A stretch of DNA of 28,223 bases, from assembly GCA_964428955.1 (NCBI GenBank), contig CAYSAD010000007.1:1-28223 (forward strand), in the 5' to 3' direction. This DNA comes from CAYSAD01 sp964428955. Its GTDB lineage: Bacteria; Patescibacteriota; Saccharimonadia; Saccharimonadales; Saccharimonadaceae. This document shows, in pieces, positions 1 through 8,184 of the stretch. The translations under genes and the position numbers were made by a program. Position 1 is the first letter of the stretch. Each line of letters starts with the position of its first letter. Below the pieces are notes generated by a model. The model was not told the origin of the DNA. It saw nothing but the letters and a program-made list of their open reading frames with translations, and made no database searches.

Positions 1-91
1 TGAGAATACCGATAGTAGCTATGATGATGAGGAGTTCGACGATGGTGAAGGCAGGGCGATGTTTGTTTGCACGAGAATTAAAAATGCTCAT
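1..91 (-). CDS. Type IV pilin-like protein, N-terminus only
   Basis: The reverse strand from the ATG at 91 reads a short basic leader (MSIFNSRANKHRPA) followed by FTIVELLIIIATIGIL. This is the class III signal and hydrophobic helix of type IV pilins and pseudopilins: cleavage would fall just before Phe15, and Glu at mature position 5 is present. Residue -1 is Ala rather than the usual Gly, which prepilin peptidases of some systems accept. The rest of the gene lies beyond the left edge, so pilin versus minor pseudopilin cannot be decided. No strong Shine-Dalgarno sequence is seen. It lies 58 bp downstream of rnc on the same strand and may be read through from it or have its own start. Confidence 0.8.
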   Translation of the reverse strand, partial: MSIFNSRANKHRPAFTIVELLIIIATIGIL

Positions 92-149
92 AGTGCTTAT
101 AGTTTAGCGAAGGGTAAGAATAATTACAACGGTCTTTTCAAAGGCACAC

Positions 150-869
150 CTATTTAACCGATTTTAACTTCTCGTACTTAGCAATAGCCGCCTGGGCTGC
201 CTGCTGTTGGGCGGCTTGTTTGCTCGGGCCCGTTCCTTTGCCCATAAGTTTGTCGCCAACATAGACGCCGAGCGTGAATACTTTGTCATGGTCAGGTCCG
301 ACCTCTTCCAATACTCTATATTGCGGTGTCTGGCTGTCCATACGCTGCGACAGCTCTTGCAGATGTGATTTCGGGTCGCGCCAACTACCACTCTTGAGGA
401 TCGTATCGAGCTTTGACAAGATGTGCTTAGCGATAAACACTTCGGCATCCGCATAACCGCGTTCCAAATAAATCGCACCAATGACCGCTTCAAAGGCATT
501 AGCTAAAATCTGCTGCCGAGCACGAACACTCCCGGCTTTCTCACCGCGACTCATCCGCACTAGTGGTTCGTAGCCGAGTTTATCGCCAGCTTCGCCGATA
601 CTTTCAGTTCGCACCAAAGCCGCTCGCCAACTAGTTAAAATGCCCTCTGGTTCGTCGTGATTACGAAACAAATAATCCGTCACCACTAGTTCCAGTACCG
701 CATCACCGAGAAATTCGAGCCGTTCGTTATGTTTCGATACGCTTTTTTTGTGTTCGTTCACGTAACTGCGATGGGTCAAAGCCGTAATTAACAAATCAAT
801 ATCACTAAATTCAAAGCCGAGCACGTCGCGGGCAAACGCTTGATAGGGAGCAGTAGGCATGCCGGTCAT
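150..869 (-). CDS. rnc: Ribonuclease III
   Basis: Double-strand-specific endoribonuclease for rRNA precursors and structured mRNAs. The protein has 239 residues, the usual length. The RNase III signature NERLEFLGDAVLE spans residues 48-60 and carries the catalytic acids Glu49, Glu52 and Asp56. The second metal-binding segment is ILANAFEAVIGAIY (121-134) with Glu127; by hand alignment Asn124 replaces the Asp of the E. coli enzyme. A double-stranded RNA-binding domain fills about residues 165-236 (DPKSHLQELSQ to the GKGTGPSKQAAQQQAA helix). The first ATG is chosen because AGGAG lies 6-7 nt upstream. Its start overlaps the stop of the NUDIX gene (ATGA, 866-869), indicating translational coupling at the end of the rpmF-nusB-NUDIX-rnc operon. 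Confidence 0.97.
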   Translation of the reverse strand: MTGMPTAPYQAFARDVLGFEFSDIDLLITALTHRSYVNEHKKSVSKHNERLEFLGDAVLELVVTDYLFRNHDEPEGILTSWRAALVRTESIGEAGDKLGYEPLVRMSRGEKAGSVRARQQILANAFEAVIGAIYLERGYADAEVFIAKHILSKLDTILKSGSWRDPKSHLQELSQRMDSQTPQYRVLEEVGPDHDKVFTLGVYVGDKLMGKGTGPSKQAAQQQAAQAAIAKYEKLKSVK

Positions 870-1360
870 AATTTCTCCTGACGGATCTTCTTCATGGCAA
901 GTAGCATCAATTTACCGATATCTTCGTATTCGATAGCGTCGAGCGCGTCAGTGAATTTGAACCATTTGATGCCGTTCATCCAATCTTCTTTTTTGATATC
1001 ATTGGTGTCGCCCAATGCTTTCACCAGATAAATCTGTGTCGTCATCAACACCAGTTTATCAACTCGACGGTAACGAAAGTGGATTTTCCCCAGCCACACA
1101 ATGACATCGGTATTAGTTAGGCCAGCTTCTTCGCCGATTTCACGTTTGGCTGTTTGTTGAGCGGTTTCACCTTCCTCGATGTGGCCCTTAGGTATCGTCC
1201 AGCGATCTTTAGCATCTTGGATTAGTAGAATCTCGACTTCGTCGTTTTTATCACGACGAAAAACGATACCACCAGCGGTCGGCTCACGGACGATTTCCTG
1301 AATCGACGGTTTTTTGCGATTAAAATAGCGGGTGAATTTATCAAACTTTGGTGCTGGCAT
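866..1360 (-). CDS. NUDIX hydrolase
   Basis: Hydrolase of nucleoside diphosphates linked to another moiety; the exact substrate cannot be read from sequence. The Nudix box occupies residues 59-81 (GHIEEGE, seven residues, then REIGEEAGL) and matches GX5EX7REUXEEXGU at every defined position. The 164-residue length fits a single Nudix domain with a basic N-terminal extension. The start at 1360 is chosen over an upstream in-frame start at 1408 because AAGGA lies about 8 nt before it and the overlap with nusB then falls from 68 to 20 bp. It sits between nusB and rnc, suggesting a nucleotide- or RNA-housekeeping role (for example MutT-, Ap4A- or RppH-like), but this is inference. Confidence 0.92.
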   Translation of the reverse strand: MPAPKFDKFTRYFNRKKPSIQEIVREPTAGGIVFRRDKNDEVEILLIQDAKDRWTIPKGHIEEGETAQQTAKREIGEEAGLTNTDVIVWLGKIHFRYRRVDKLVLMTTQIYLVKALGDTNDIKKEDWMNGIKWFKFTDALDAIEYEDIGKLMLLAMKKIRQEKL

Positions 1361-1799
1361 CCGGCGTTCCTTCGACAAGCGTTCGATAGGCTGTCCCGAG
1401 GACACCATTCACGAACTTGCTTGAGTTATCAGAACCAAACGCTTTAGCGAGCTCAACCGCTTCGTTGATAGCAACTTTGGGTGGTACTTTATCACTGCGA
1501 TGTAGCAGTTCATAAAGTCCGATACGGATGATATTTCGGTCGATCCGAGCAATCTGTTCAATCGGCCAATCTGGTGCGATCGGTTGAATCTTGGCATCGA
1601 GATCGGCTTGCTGCTTGATAACACCATCAACCAGTTCTTTGACGAATTTTTTGTCATCGATAGCTGATTCGTAGCGAGCCAGATTGCGTGCTAAGATTTC
1701 ATGCGCATCACGGGTTGTATCATCCGCATTAGAACGAAACTCATACTCGTACAGAGTCTGGAGAGCAACGATGCGTCCTAAGTGTCGGTTTGAGGCCAT
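1341..1799 (-). CDS. nusB: Transcription antitermination factor NusB
   Basis: RNA-binding factor that, with NusE (uS10), supports antitermination and maturation of rRNA transcripts. The 152-residue all-helical protein has the family landmarks: N-terminal NRHLGRIVALQTLYEYEF (the RNA boxA-binding helix), IARIDRNIIRIGLYELL in the middle, and PPKVAINEAVELAKAFGSD followed by SSKFVNGVLG near the C-terminus. It follows rpmF by 40 bp and its 3' end overlaps the NUDIX gene by 20 bp, so the genes are co-transcribed. The Shine-Dalgarno match is weak (AGAAAG region), consistent with re-initiation after rpmF. Confidence 0.96.
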   Translation of the reverse strand: MASNRHLGRIVALQTLYEYEFRSNADDTTRDAHEILARNLARYESAIDDKKFVKELVDGVIKQQADLDAKIQPIAPDWPIEQIARIDRNIIRIGLYELLHRSDKVPPKVAINEAVELAKAFGSDNSSKFVNGVLGTAYRTLVEGTPDASTKV

Positions 1800-1839
1800 A
1801 TCCGTTTGGTTCTTTCTTTATGTTAAAAATTGGCGAAAA

Positions 1840-1989
1840 TTATTTCGCGACGGTTTTACCGGTTTCACGCTTGGTAGTGCGTACTTTTACTGGGGACGAG
1901 GCGTTAACTCGACGGGCCAGTTTGAGGCGTAAGTGGCTACGGCGTAGGCCGGTCTTACGCGGACTGGTCTGCTTTTTTGGCTCAGCCAT
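1840..1989 (-). CDS. rpmF: 50S ribosomal protein bL32
   Basis: A 49-residue basic protein beginning MAEPKKQTSPRKTGLRRSHL and ending TGKTVAK. The MAxPKKxTSxxRxxxRRSH N-terminus is diagnostic of bL32. There are no Cys residues, so this is a zinc-independent form. AAAGGAG lies upstream of the ATG with good spacing. It is the first gene of the rpmF-nusB-NUDIX-rnc operon and is preceded by a consensus promoter at 2032-2060. The gene is short enough to be missed by ordinary length cut-offs. Confidence 0.93.
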   Translation of the reverse strand: MAEPKKQTSPRKTGLRRSHLRLKLARRVNASSPVKVRTTKRETGKTVAK

Positions 1990-2031
1990 GGTAATGTTCT
2001 CCTTTTCAGGTTGTTATTAAACTTAGCCTGT

Positions 2032-2060
2032 ATTATAGCGGAGCTGAGCAGATTTCTCAA
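2032..2060 (-). promoter_or_regulatory. Promoter of the rpmF-nusB-NUDIX-rnc operon
   Basis: On the minus strand TTGAGA (2055-2060) and TATAAT (2032-2037) are separated by exactly 17 bp. The -35 box overlaps the leuS stop codon (2057-2059). Transcription should begin near 2025, giving a leader of about 36 nt with a good Shine-Dalgarno sequence before rpmF. Confidence 0.8.
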
Positions 2061-4537
2061 GCGGTGACGACACTAACGAGTCGGCCCGATACGTAAATGA
2101 CTTTGGCTGGTTTTTTATCGCCGACGAATTTTTTGACATTCGCCTCACTGAGCGCGCGATCTTTGATGTCGGCTTCGCTGGTATTGTCGGCAACTTCAAT
2201 CGTAGCCCGAACCTTACCATCAACCTGCACCACGATAGTCATTTGGTCACTGACGATCAGCGCATCATCCCAACTAGGCCAGCTAGCCGCCTCAATAGTG
2301 ATTTCGTTACCGAGCTGCTGCCATAATTCCGCACCCATATGCGGCGCCATCGGCGCAATCAGGCGCACCAAACTATCCAGCGCTTCATGCCAGATTTCAT
2401 CCGAAAAACCATCGACTTTGTGCTTATAAAGCTCGTTGACGTATTCCATCAGACTGGCGATGGCCGTGTTGAAACTTAGCCGCTGGAAATCATCGGTCAC
2501 TTTACGAACGGTTTGATGTTGTAGGCGACGGACGGCCTCATCATTTTTGGTGACACCTTTGTCACTATCATTAAATTCTTGCACTAGCGTCCAAGCTCTG
2601 TTCAAGAAACGATAAATGCCAGCGATGCCTTTCGAACTCCAGTTGGAATCTTCGTTGATTGGTCCGAGGAATAACAGAAAGATCCTGAGTGCATCGGCAC
2701 CGTAGCCTTGATCGATCACATCGAGCGGATCGACCACGTTACCCAGACTTTTACTCATCTTGCGACCATCTTCTGCTTGAATCAAACCGTGATAGACTAG
2801 TTTTTTAATCGGCTCCTTGGTTGGCACTAATTTCATATCATAAAAAACATGCGCCCAGAACCGAACGTACAGCAAGTGCGCCACGGCGTGATCGCCACCG
2901 ACGTAGTAATCAACCGGTGTCCAATAATCGGCGTTCTTCGGATCCCAAGCCTGTTGATCGTTCTTTGGATCAGTGTAGCGCAGCAAGTACCAGCTGCTGC
3001 AGGCATAGCCGTCCATCGTATCAGTTTCACGTTTGGCAGGTCTGCCACAGGTCGGACAGATCGTATTGACCCAATCAGTCTGGCTTGCCAGGACCGATTT
3101 ACCATCACCTTTTGGTGCGTAATCTTCGACTTCCGGTAAGATGACCGGTAGATCTTTTTCCGGCACAGCCACCGCACCGTGTTCATCACAATGAATGATC
3201 GGAATCGGTGCACCCCAATAACGTTGGCGACTAATGAGCCAATCACGCATTTTGTAAGTAGTTTGACTTTTGCCCGTACCAGACTCGTTTAACCAAGCCA
3301 CGATTTCCTCGCGAGCCTCACTGGAGTCCATACCGTCGAATGTACCACTGTTTTGGAGTTTGCCTTCACCATGGTAAATTCGTTCATTGCCCGGTTTTTC
3401 AATCACTTCGATAACCGGTAAGTCGAACTTCTCGGCAAACGCGAAGTCGCGTTCATCGTGTGCCGGCACACCCATAACTGCGCCGGTGCCATAACCGCCG
3501 AGTACATAATCGGCCACCCAAACCGGAACTTTCTCACCACTGGCTGGATTGATCGCTTCAACGCCGACGAGTGGCGCGCCAGTTTTTTCTTTACCCTCGC
3601 TCATGCGTTCGATTTCGGATTTTTTCACCGCCGCATTGACATACTTTTTGACGAGATCATGATTTTTCAGTAAGTTTTTCTGCGTAAGTGCAGCCTTCAG
3701 CCATGGATGCTCTGGGGCTAAGACGATAAACGTCGCGCCGAATAGCGTATCGGGCCGCGTCGAGAAGACGGTAAGATGAGCCGGTTTGTCACTTTCATCT
3801 TTCCAATTATTGTGTTTCGCGTCGTCAAATACCAAATTGAATTCAATTTCGGCACCTTCACTCTTCCCGATCCAATTGATCTGGGCGGTCTTGATTTTCT
3901 GTGGCCAATCGAGATCATCGATTTCTTCGAGCAGTGCATCGGCATAATCGGTAATCTTGAAGAACCACTGCTTCATAGATTTTTTCTCGACGATCGTGCC
4001 GCAGCGCCAACATTTGCCACCTTCGACTTGCTCGTTCGCCAACACAGTTTTATCGACCGGGCACCACCACTGCAAACTTTCTTTTTGATATGCTAGGCCA
4101 CGCTCGAAAAACTTAGTAAATACCCACTGCGTCCACTTATAATATTCCGGATCGCTGGTATTCAGTTCGCGTGACCAATCCAAGCTAACACCCATACGGG
4201 TCAACTGGTTCTTGAAATTAGCGATGTTTTCTTTGGTGACGACGGCCGGTGCGGTACCAGTTTTGATGGCGTAATTTTCAGCTGGCAAGCCAAATGCATC
4301 CCAGCCCATCGGATTCAAAACATTGCGATCATGTGCCCGCTGAAAGCGCGCAATCGAATCAACCACGGCATGTTCCATGGCGTGACCGGTATGCATACCG
4401 GCGCCACTTGGATAGGGAAACATGCAAGAAATATAGAACTTTTGGCGCTCGTCGAAATCAACCGCTTTATAACGGTTGTCATCAGCCCATTGCTTTTGCC
4501 ATTTGGGTTCAATCTCGCTTGGATTATAGCGTGTCAT
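2057..4537 (-). CDS. leuS: Leucyl-tRNA synthetase
   Basis: Class I aminoacyl-tRNA synthetase charging tRNA-Leu. It has 826 residues from the ATG at 4537. The HIGH-type motif appears as HTGH at residues 49-52 within PYPSGAGMHTGHAMEH. A zinc-ribbon-like Cys cluster (WWCPVDK and CWRCG) follows in the insertion region. The CP1 editing domain shows STRPDTLFGAT and PAHDERDFAF. KMSKS is at about 593-597 (DGRKMSKSLGNVVDP), then the anticodon-binding and C-terminal domains. An in-frame upstream Met at 4555 would place the start before the -10 box, so MTRYNPSEIEPKWQ is preferred. The gene appears to be transcribed from its own promoter with essentially no leader. Confidence 0.97.
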   Translation of the reverse strand: MTRYNPSEIEPKWQKQWADDNRYKAVDFDERQKFYISCMFPYPSGAGMHTGHAMEHAVVDSIARFQRAHDRNVLNPMGWDAFGLPAENYAIKTGTAPAVVTKENIANFKNQLTRMGVSLDWSRELNTSDPEYYKWTQWVFTKFFERGLAYQKESLQWWCPVDKTVLANEQVEGGKCWRCGTIVEKKSMKQWFFKITDYADALLEEIDDLDWPQKIKTAQINWIGKSEGAEIEFNLVFDDAKHNNWKDESDKPAHLTVFSTRPDTLFGATFIVLAPEHPWLKAALTQKNLLKNHDLVKKYVNAAVKKSEIERMSEGKEKTGAPLVGVEAINPASGEKVPVWVADYVLGGYGTGAVMGVPAHDERDFAFAEKFDLPVIEVIEKPGNERIYHGEGKLQNSGTFDGMDSSEAREEIVAWLNESGTGKSQTTYKMRDWLISRQRYWGAPIPIIHCDEHGAVAVPEKDLPVILPEVEDYAPKGDGKSVLASQTDWVNTICPTCGRPAKRETDTMDGYACSSWYLLRYTDPKNDQQAWDPKNADYWTPVDYYVGGDHAVAHLLYVRFWAHVFYDMKLVPTKEPIKKLVYHGLIQAEDGRKMSKSLGNVVDPLDVIDQGYGADALRIFLLFLGPINEDSNWSSKGIAGIYRFLNRAWTLVQEFNDSDKGVTKNDEAVRRLQHQTVRKVTDDFQRLSFNTAIASLMEYVNELYKHKVDGFSDEIWHEALDSLVRLIAPMAPHMGAELWQQLGNEITIEAASWPSWDDALIVSDQMTIVVQVDGKVRATIEVADNTSEADIKDRALSEANVKKFVGDKKPAKVIYVSGRLVSVVTA

Positions 4538-4545
4538 ACTGCTGT

Positions 4546-4551
4546 AGTATA
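4546..4551 (-). promoter_or_regulatory. -10 box for leuS, near-leaderless start
   Basis: TATACT on the minus strand ends 8 nt before the leuS ATG. A weak -35 (TAGACC) lies 18 bp further upstream. No Shine-Dalgarno sequence fits between the box and the start, so the mRNA would have 0-2 leader nucleotides. Confidence 0.65.
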
Positions 4552-4577
4552 GCAAAGGTAGCGGTCAGAGGTCTATG

Positions 4578-6209
4578 TTAGGTGGTAGAGACTTTGCAGC
4601 TATAACCACTCAGGGCAACGGCCTTGTTTTGCGACACGTCAAAGTATTGTACTTCGATTTGCCGGCCGCCGCAGAGTCTGTACTGGATGGCATCGGGATT
4701 GCTGGCAGACGGGACGCTATCGGTCAACGCGCTCGCTATGGATGGATTATTGATATAGGACTTGAGTTGGCTGGCAGATGTTGGGTAACTGCCTCTATTA
4801 TTTGCCGCGTATTCCTCGGCGGCCGACGCAACCGTAGCAGCAGCATTTTGATTCGATACGGAACTCGACTGGGTCTGAGCCTCAGAAAACGCACTGCCAA
4901 AAGTTGATTCGATGTCTTTTTGTAGTTGTTTCAGTGTTATGAAATCTTTCGGCACATCAATCGATACAGCTTTATTGAACTGTGGTTCAAACGTGAAGTC
5001 GGCGTCCGAGATTGTACTGGTAGATGAGCTGTCTTTTGTAGTCCACTTTATCTGCGTGATTTTGTGTCCGAAACGACTAACCCACAGTTCGGTATGATTC
5101 TCAGTCGTAGCTGTATTATCACTATCTAACGAGTCGATACCGGAAGTAGCATCGTCACTACCTGTACCCGAAGGATCGCATTTGTCGAGATCTTTGTAAA
5201 TCTGCGTGTTTTTCAGGCCATCGCTAAAGTGTTTCGATACATCCTTATCGACATCGACATCGTAACCTAGGTTACCGTCCTTGCTACCTAGTTTATCTTT
5301 TATGATGATAAACGGATTCTTTTTATATAGGTCGAGGAGTTCCTTGGTTTCAGACTTATTATCCTGAAGTTTTTTAACCGCACCATTAATACACGTTTGT
5401 GTCTTGGACCACTCCTCGCTATACTCTTTCGTGTCGTCGGCTGAAATCTTGATCCACTTGCCGTCAATATCTGAAATAAGTTTGTCGTACGATGACGGGA
5501 GTTGTTCACCGTCAGCGACATCATTTATTATTTTCCGAACATCGTTGACTTTAATATAAATGTTCTGATCTTTATCAACGATGCCTGATCCAGAAAATGA
5601 AACGTCTTTGCCGTTGTACTGAGTCGCCAGTTTTATATCGAGCTGCCCGCCAACCTCATATGAGCCTTTGCCGTCCATCGAAAGCGTCAACTTACTCGGC
5701 ATGCCTGCAGCAGAACCCGTGTGCAAGTTTATATTCATAGTGCTGGTAAAAATTACCGACTTAGCGCTTGCTGCATTTATGAGCGCGTCACCGAGAACTT
5801 TATTCGGATTCTGATACCATAGATTGTAAGCCAGTGCCGTACCACCGCCGCCAAGAACCAAAGCAGCCGCGATAATACCACCGATGATAAACAACGATTT
5901 CTTCGACTTTTTCTGACCGATACCATCGGCTGGAACTGGCGGTACACTACTACTATCGGTTGGTGGCGCTTGGAATACAGGTGCAGGTGGCTGGATCGTT
6001 TGCGCAGGCTGAGCAAACGGTGAAACGTCGGGGTTGGATCTGATCGTGGCAGGTTCGGCATCAAATCTCATTGGCGTCGCCAAAACTTGCTCATCGACTA
6101 GAGAGGGCGGTGACTCCACGTCACCCTCAGGTAAAGTCTCTTGTACTTCACCAGCTTCAAGTAGCGGTTCATCGGCCGGTTCGCTGACTGGCGTCTCTTC
6201 TTTGTCCAT
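4578..6209 (-). CDS. Single-pass surface protein with beta-rich ectodomain and pilin-like tail
   Basis: No exact family recognised. The 543 residues divide into an acidic, proline-rich cytoplasmic region (1-100), a short basic stretch (KKSKKS), one membrane helix (about 106-128, LFIIGGIIAAALVLGGGG) and a long exterior region. Residues about 140-420 alternate in a beta-strand pattern (SVIFTSTMNINLH, KLTLSMDGKGSY, IYIKVNDVRKI, KWIKISADD), resembling in layout the LppX/LolA-type lipid-binding lipoprotein folds; that is inference only. Residues about 455-540 (ASAAEEYAANNRGSYPTSAS and following) resemble the globular part of CPR type IV pilins. Four Cys (273, 344, 513, 538) could form two disulfides. 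The gene has its own intergenic start region; the clear terminator is not evident. Confidence 0.8.
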   Translation of the reverse strand: MDKEETPVSEPADEPLLEAGEVQETLPEGDVESPPSLVDEQVLATPMRFDAEPATIRSNPDVSPFAQPAQTIQPPAPVFQAPPTDSSSVPPVPADGIGQKKSKKSLFIIGGIIAAALVLGGGGTALAYNLWYQNPNKVLGDALINAASAKSVIFTSTMNINLHTGSAAGMPSKLTLSMDGKGSYEVGGQLDIKLATQYNGKDVSFSGSGIVDKDQNIYIKVNDVRKIINDVADGEQLPSSYDKLISDIDGKWIKISADDTKEYSEEWSKTQTCINGAVKKLQDNKSETKELLDLYKKNPFIIIKDKLGSKDGNLGYDVDVDKDVSKHFSDGLKNTQIYKDLDKCDPSGTGSDDATSGIDSLDSDNTATTENHTELWVSRFGHKITQIKWTTKDSSSTSTISDADFTFEPQFNKAVSIDVPKDFITLKQLQKDIESTFGSAFSEAQTQSSSVSNQNAAATVASAAEEYAANNRGSYPTSASQLKSYINNPSIASALTDSVPSASNPDAIQYRLCGGRQIEVQYFDVSQNKAVALSGYSCKVSTT

Positions 6210-6261
6210 ACTATATTCCGTTTATGCTAATTCTTAAGTTTAGCTTACCATATGTCACATC

Positions 6262-7548
6262 TTAAGCAGGAAATTTTGCAAAAAAATCATTTTTGGTAGC
6301 TAACCATTCCGGTGATTGTCGGACCAATTGGATGTCTTCGTCGTAGTAATGTACCAGTATTTTGACGGCTTCTTCCAAGAAAATACCGCCCTGTGAACCT
6401 TTGGCCAGAATCACTGCATTATCTTCCAAGACACTATGAACGAATGCACCAGCTTCAAGCGCAGTCTGGCAAACCTTCACCTGACAACCACGCGCTTTAG
6501 CTGCTGGTGCGAGATATTGACCGGCTTCGGTGCCAACTGTCACTACCCAGGCTAATAGATTCGGATCACACATGTCACCAATTTTTTTATGCTCTTCAGC
6601 TGAAACTGCACCAAGTTCATTCATACTACCAAGCAGCGCAATCCGTTGCGGCGCTTCAATTGAATACAATACTTGCATAGCCGCACTGACAGCCGCTGGG
6701 CTGGAATTATAGGTATCGTCAATCATAAGTGACTGCTGCAAACCACGCAGAATATTCATACGTCCAGGGACGGCATGAATTTTCTCTAACCCAGAACTAA
6801 TAGTTTGTGGCTGCATACCCAGTTTCACCGCTACGGCCGCTGCCGCAAGAGCCGTCCGTAAGCTGTGCTCGCCAACCAAATGCACTTTTGCTGGAACCTG
6901 GTCTGGAAATTCCGGCGCAATCAGTGCACCAGTGTAGCCAGCTTCCAGCGTAAAGTCCTGGATCTCGAATCGGTATTCAGCCGCGGCTGTCGTACCGTAG
7001 GTATCAAGCGACGGGTTCGTAATCAGATCAGCGAAGCGGCCATCGATGTCGTCGCGGTTAATCAACACCAACTTTGAAAAGTTCGCCACACCTAACTCTT
7101 CTTGAGCAACCGTTTCAATAGTCTGCAAGAATTCCATATGCTCGGGCGTTACCGCAGTCACCACCGCGATATCTGGCCGCAAATATCGACTGAATTGTGC
7201 CATGTCGCCAGGCCGGTCGACGCCGAGTTCCTGGATGATAATGTCAGTATCAGCCGGATCTTTAATACGCTTTTTGGCCGCTCTAAAAACTGACCGCCAA
7301 GCGCCGATACTCTTTATATTACCCGGGTAGTCGATACCTAGAATCGCCAATGGCGCACTGACATTCGTATTGTGATTGCCCTCATGTAAGCGCACGCGGT
7401 ATTGCTGGCTTAGTACGGTCGCGATTGCCACTTTGGTGCTAGTTTTGCCCACACTGCCAGTCACTGCTACTAATTTCACCTCAGGATGCTTGGCGAAATA
7501 TTTGACGACATATTTTTCTAATTTTTTCTGAACATGGTTTTTAAACAT
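6262..7548 (-). CDS. murF: MurF-like Mur ligase without the N-terminal UDP-binding domain
   Basis: Mur ligase family, closest by motifs to MurF, which adds D-Ala-D-Ala to UDP-MurNAc-tripeptide. Visible are the P-loop TGSVGKTST (30-38), GNHNTNVSAP (58-67), QELGVDRPGDMAQFSRYLRP (106-125), the conserved His in TPEHMEF (134-140), MIDDTYNSSP (275-284) and LAKGSQGG near the C-terminus. With 428 residues the protein starts almost directly at the P-loop domain: only about 25 residues precede it, so the roughly 80-100 residue MurF domain 1 that holds UDP is absent, and the next gene leaves no room for it. By hand alignment the carbamoylated Lys of Mur ligases is Glu151. It could therefore be a divergent lineage-specific MurF or a ligase for another acceptor. 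ddl is elsewhere in the window. Confidence 0.85.
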   Translation of the reverse strand: MFKNHVQKKLEKYVVKYFAKHPEVKLVAVTGSVGKTSTKVAIATVLSQQYRVRLHEGNHNTNVSAPLAILGIDYPGNIKSIGAWRSVFRAAKKRIKDPADTDIIIQELGVDRPGDMAQFSRYLRPDIAVVTAVTPEHMEFLQTIETVAQEELGVANFSKLVLINRDDIDGRFADLITNPSLDTYGTTAAAEYRFEIQDFTLEAGYTGALIAPEFPDQVPAKVHLVGEHSLRTALAAAAVAVKLGMQPQTISSGLEKIHAVPGRMNILRGLQQSLMIDDTYNSSPAAVSAAMQVLYSIEAPQRIALLGSMNELGAVSAEEHKKIGDMCDPNLLAWVVTVGTEAGQYLAPAAKARGCQVKVCQTALEAGAFVHSVLEDNAVILAKGSQGGIFLEEAVKILVHYYDEDIQLVRQSPEWLATKNDFFAKFPA

Positions 7549-7602
7549 AAGTACTCTTATGATAAACGAAGCGACGGGAAAATGAAAATTAGATCGCCGT
7601 GT

Positions 7603-8160
7603 TTATCCCTTTATATCGGCCGGTTCCATCAATCGGCTGCTTTTCATGAGGTATGGCTCGGTGCAGGCAGCAAGATTGAAGCAACACGGGCGGCGATGTT
7701 TACCACTGAGTTTCGAGATAGTCTTCTCGATCCGGATCATACGCGTCTCCTGACTCAGCGTGGCATTCATCCAGCGTATCCATTCCCAGCGCGCCATTGG
7801 TGTGATGTCTTTCCATTTGTCTTTGACTTTTTGCGGTGCGATTTTCAGCGCATCAGCGAAGTCCTTCGGTATAGTCGGCTCGGGCCAGTCTTTGCTGGTC
7901 GTCATCTCAACCGTCACACTATCACCCGACTTCACGCCAGCAGTTTTCTGGAGCTCATCAGTCACTCGCATCCAGTGGCTCCAGCGTCCATCCGGTTCGA
8001 GCACCGCCTGGAATTCATGACCATTAATCACGCCAGTCACATTTATCTGGCCGCGTGACGACAGCTTAACGCTCTCGTCTTTTGGTACCGGTAAAATCAC
8101 CCAATCTTTGAGCGTATACAATGTCGTCTCAAACGTAATCGTCACAGGCGTATTCTTCAT
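7603..8160 (-). CDS. DUF1905 / OmdA (YdeI-like) domain protein
   Basis: A 185-residue soluble protein. The N-terminal half (about 5-90: FETTLYTLKDWVILPVP, LSSRGQINVTGVINGHEF, SGDSVTVEM) matches the DUF1905 beta-barrel pattern. The C-terminal half (about 100-160: IPKDFADALKIAPQ, WIRWMNATLSQETRMIRI) matches the OmdA/YdeI bacteriocin-protection family. The two domains are commonly fused in this order. The biochemical role is unknown. The start at 8160 is fixed by TATACT only 6 nt upstream, leaving no leader. The last 25 residues (CCFNLAACTEPYLMKSS) are unusual for the family and may reflect a shifted or extended C-terminus. Confidence 0.8.
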   Translation of the reverse strand: MKNTPVTITFETTLYTLKDWVILPVPKDESVKLSSRGQINVTGVINGHEFQAVLEPDGRWSHWMRVTDELQKTAGVKSGDSVTVEMTTSKDWPEPTIPKDFADALKIAPQKVKDKWKDITPMARWEWIRWMNATLSQETRMIRIEKTISKLSGKHRRPCCFNLAACTEPYLMKSSRLMEPADIKG

Positions 8161-8166
8161 AACTAT

Positions 8167-8172
8167 AGTATA
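8167..8172 (-). promoter_or_regulatory. -10 box for the DUF1905 gene, leaderless
   Basis: TATACT on the minus strand followed by 6 nt (ATAGTT) and the ATG at 8160. There is no room for a Shine-Dalgarno sequence. Confidence 0.65.
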
Positions 8173-8184
8173 GCAAAACTACCG

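Noticed and set aside
2833..3246. ORFs antisense to leuS, including a 137-residue frame
   Set aside because: They are frame shadows of leuS with no start signals or family-like sequence.
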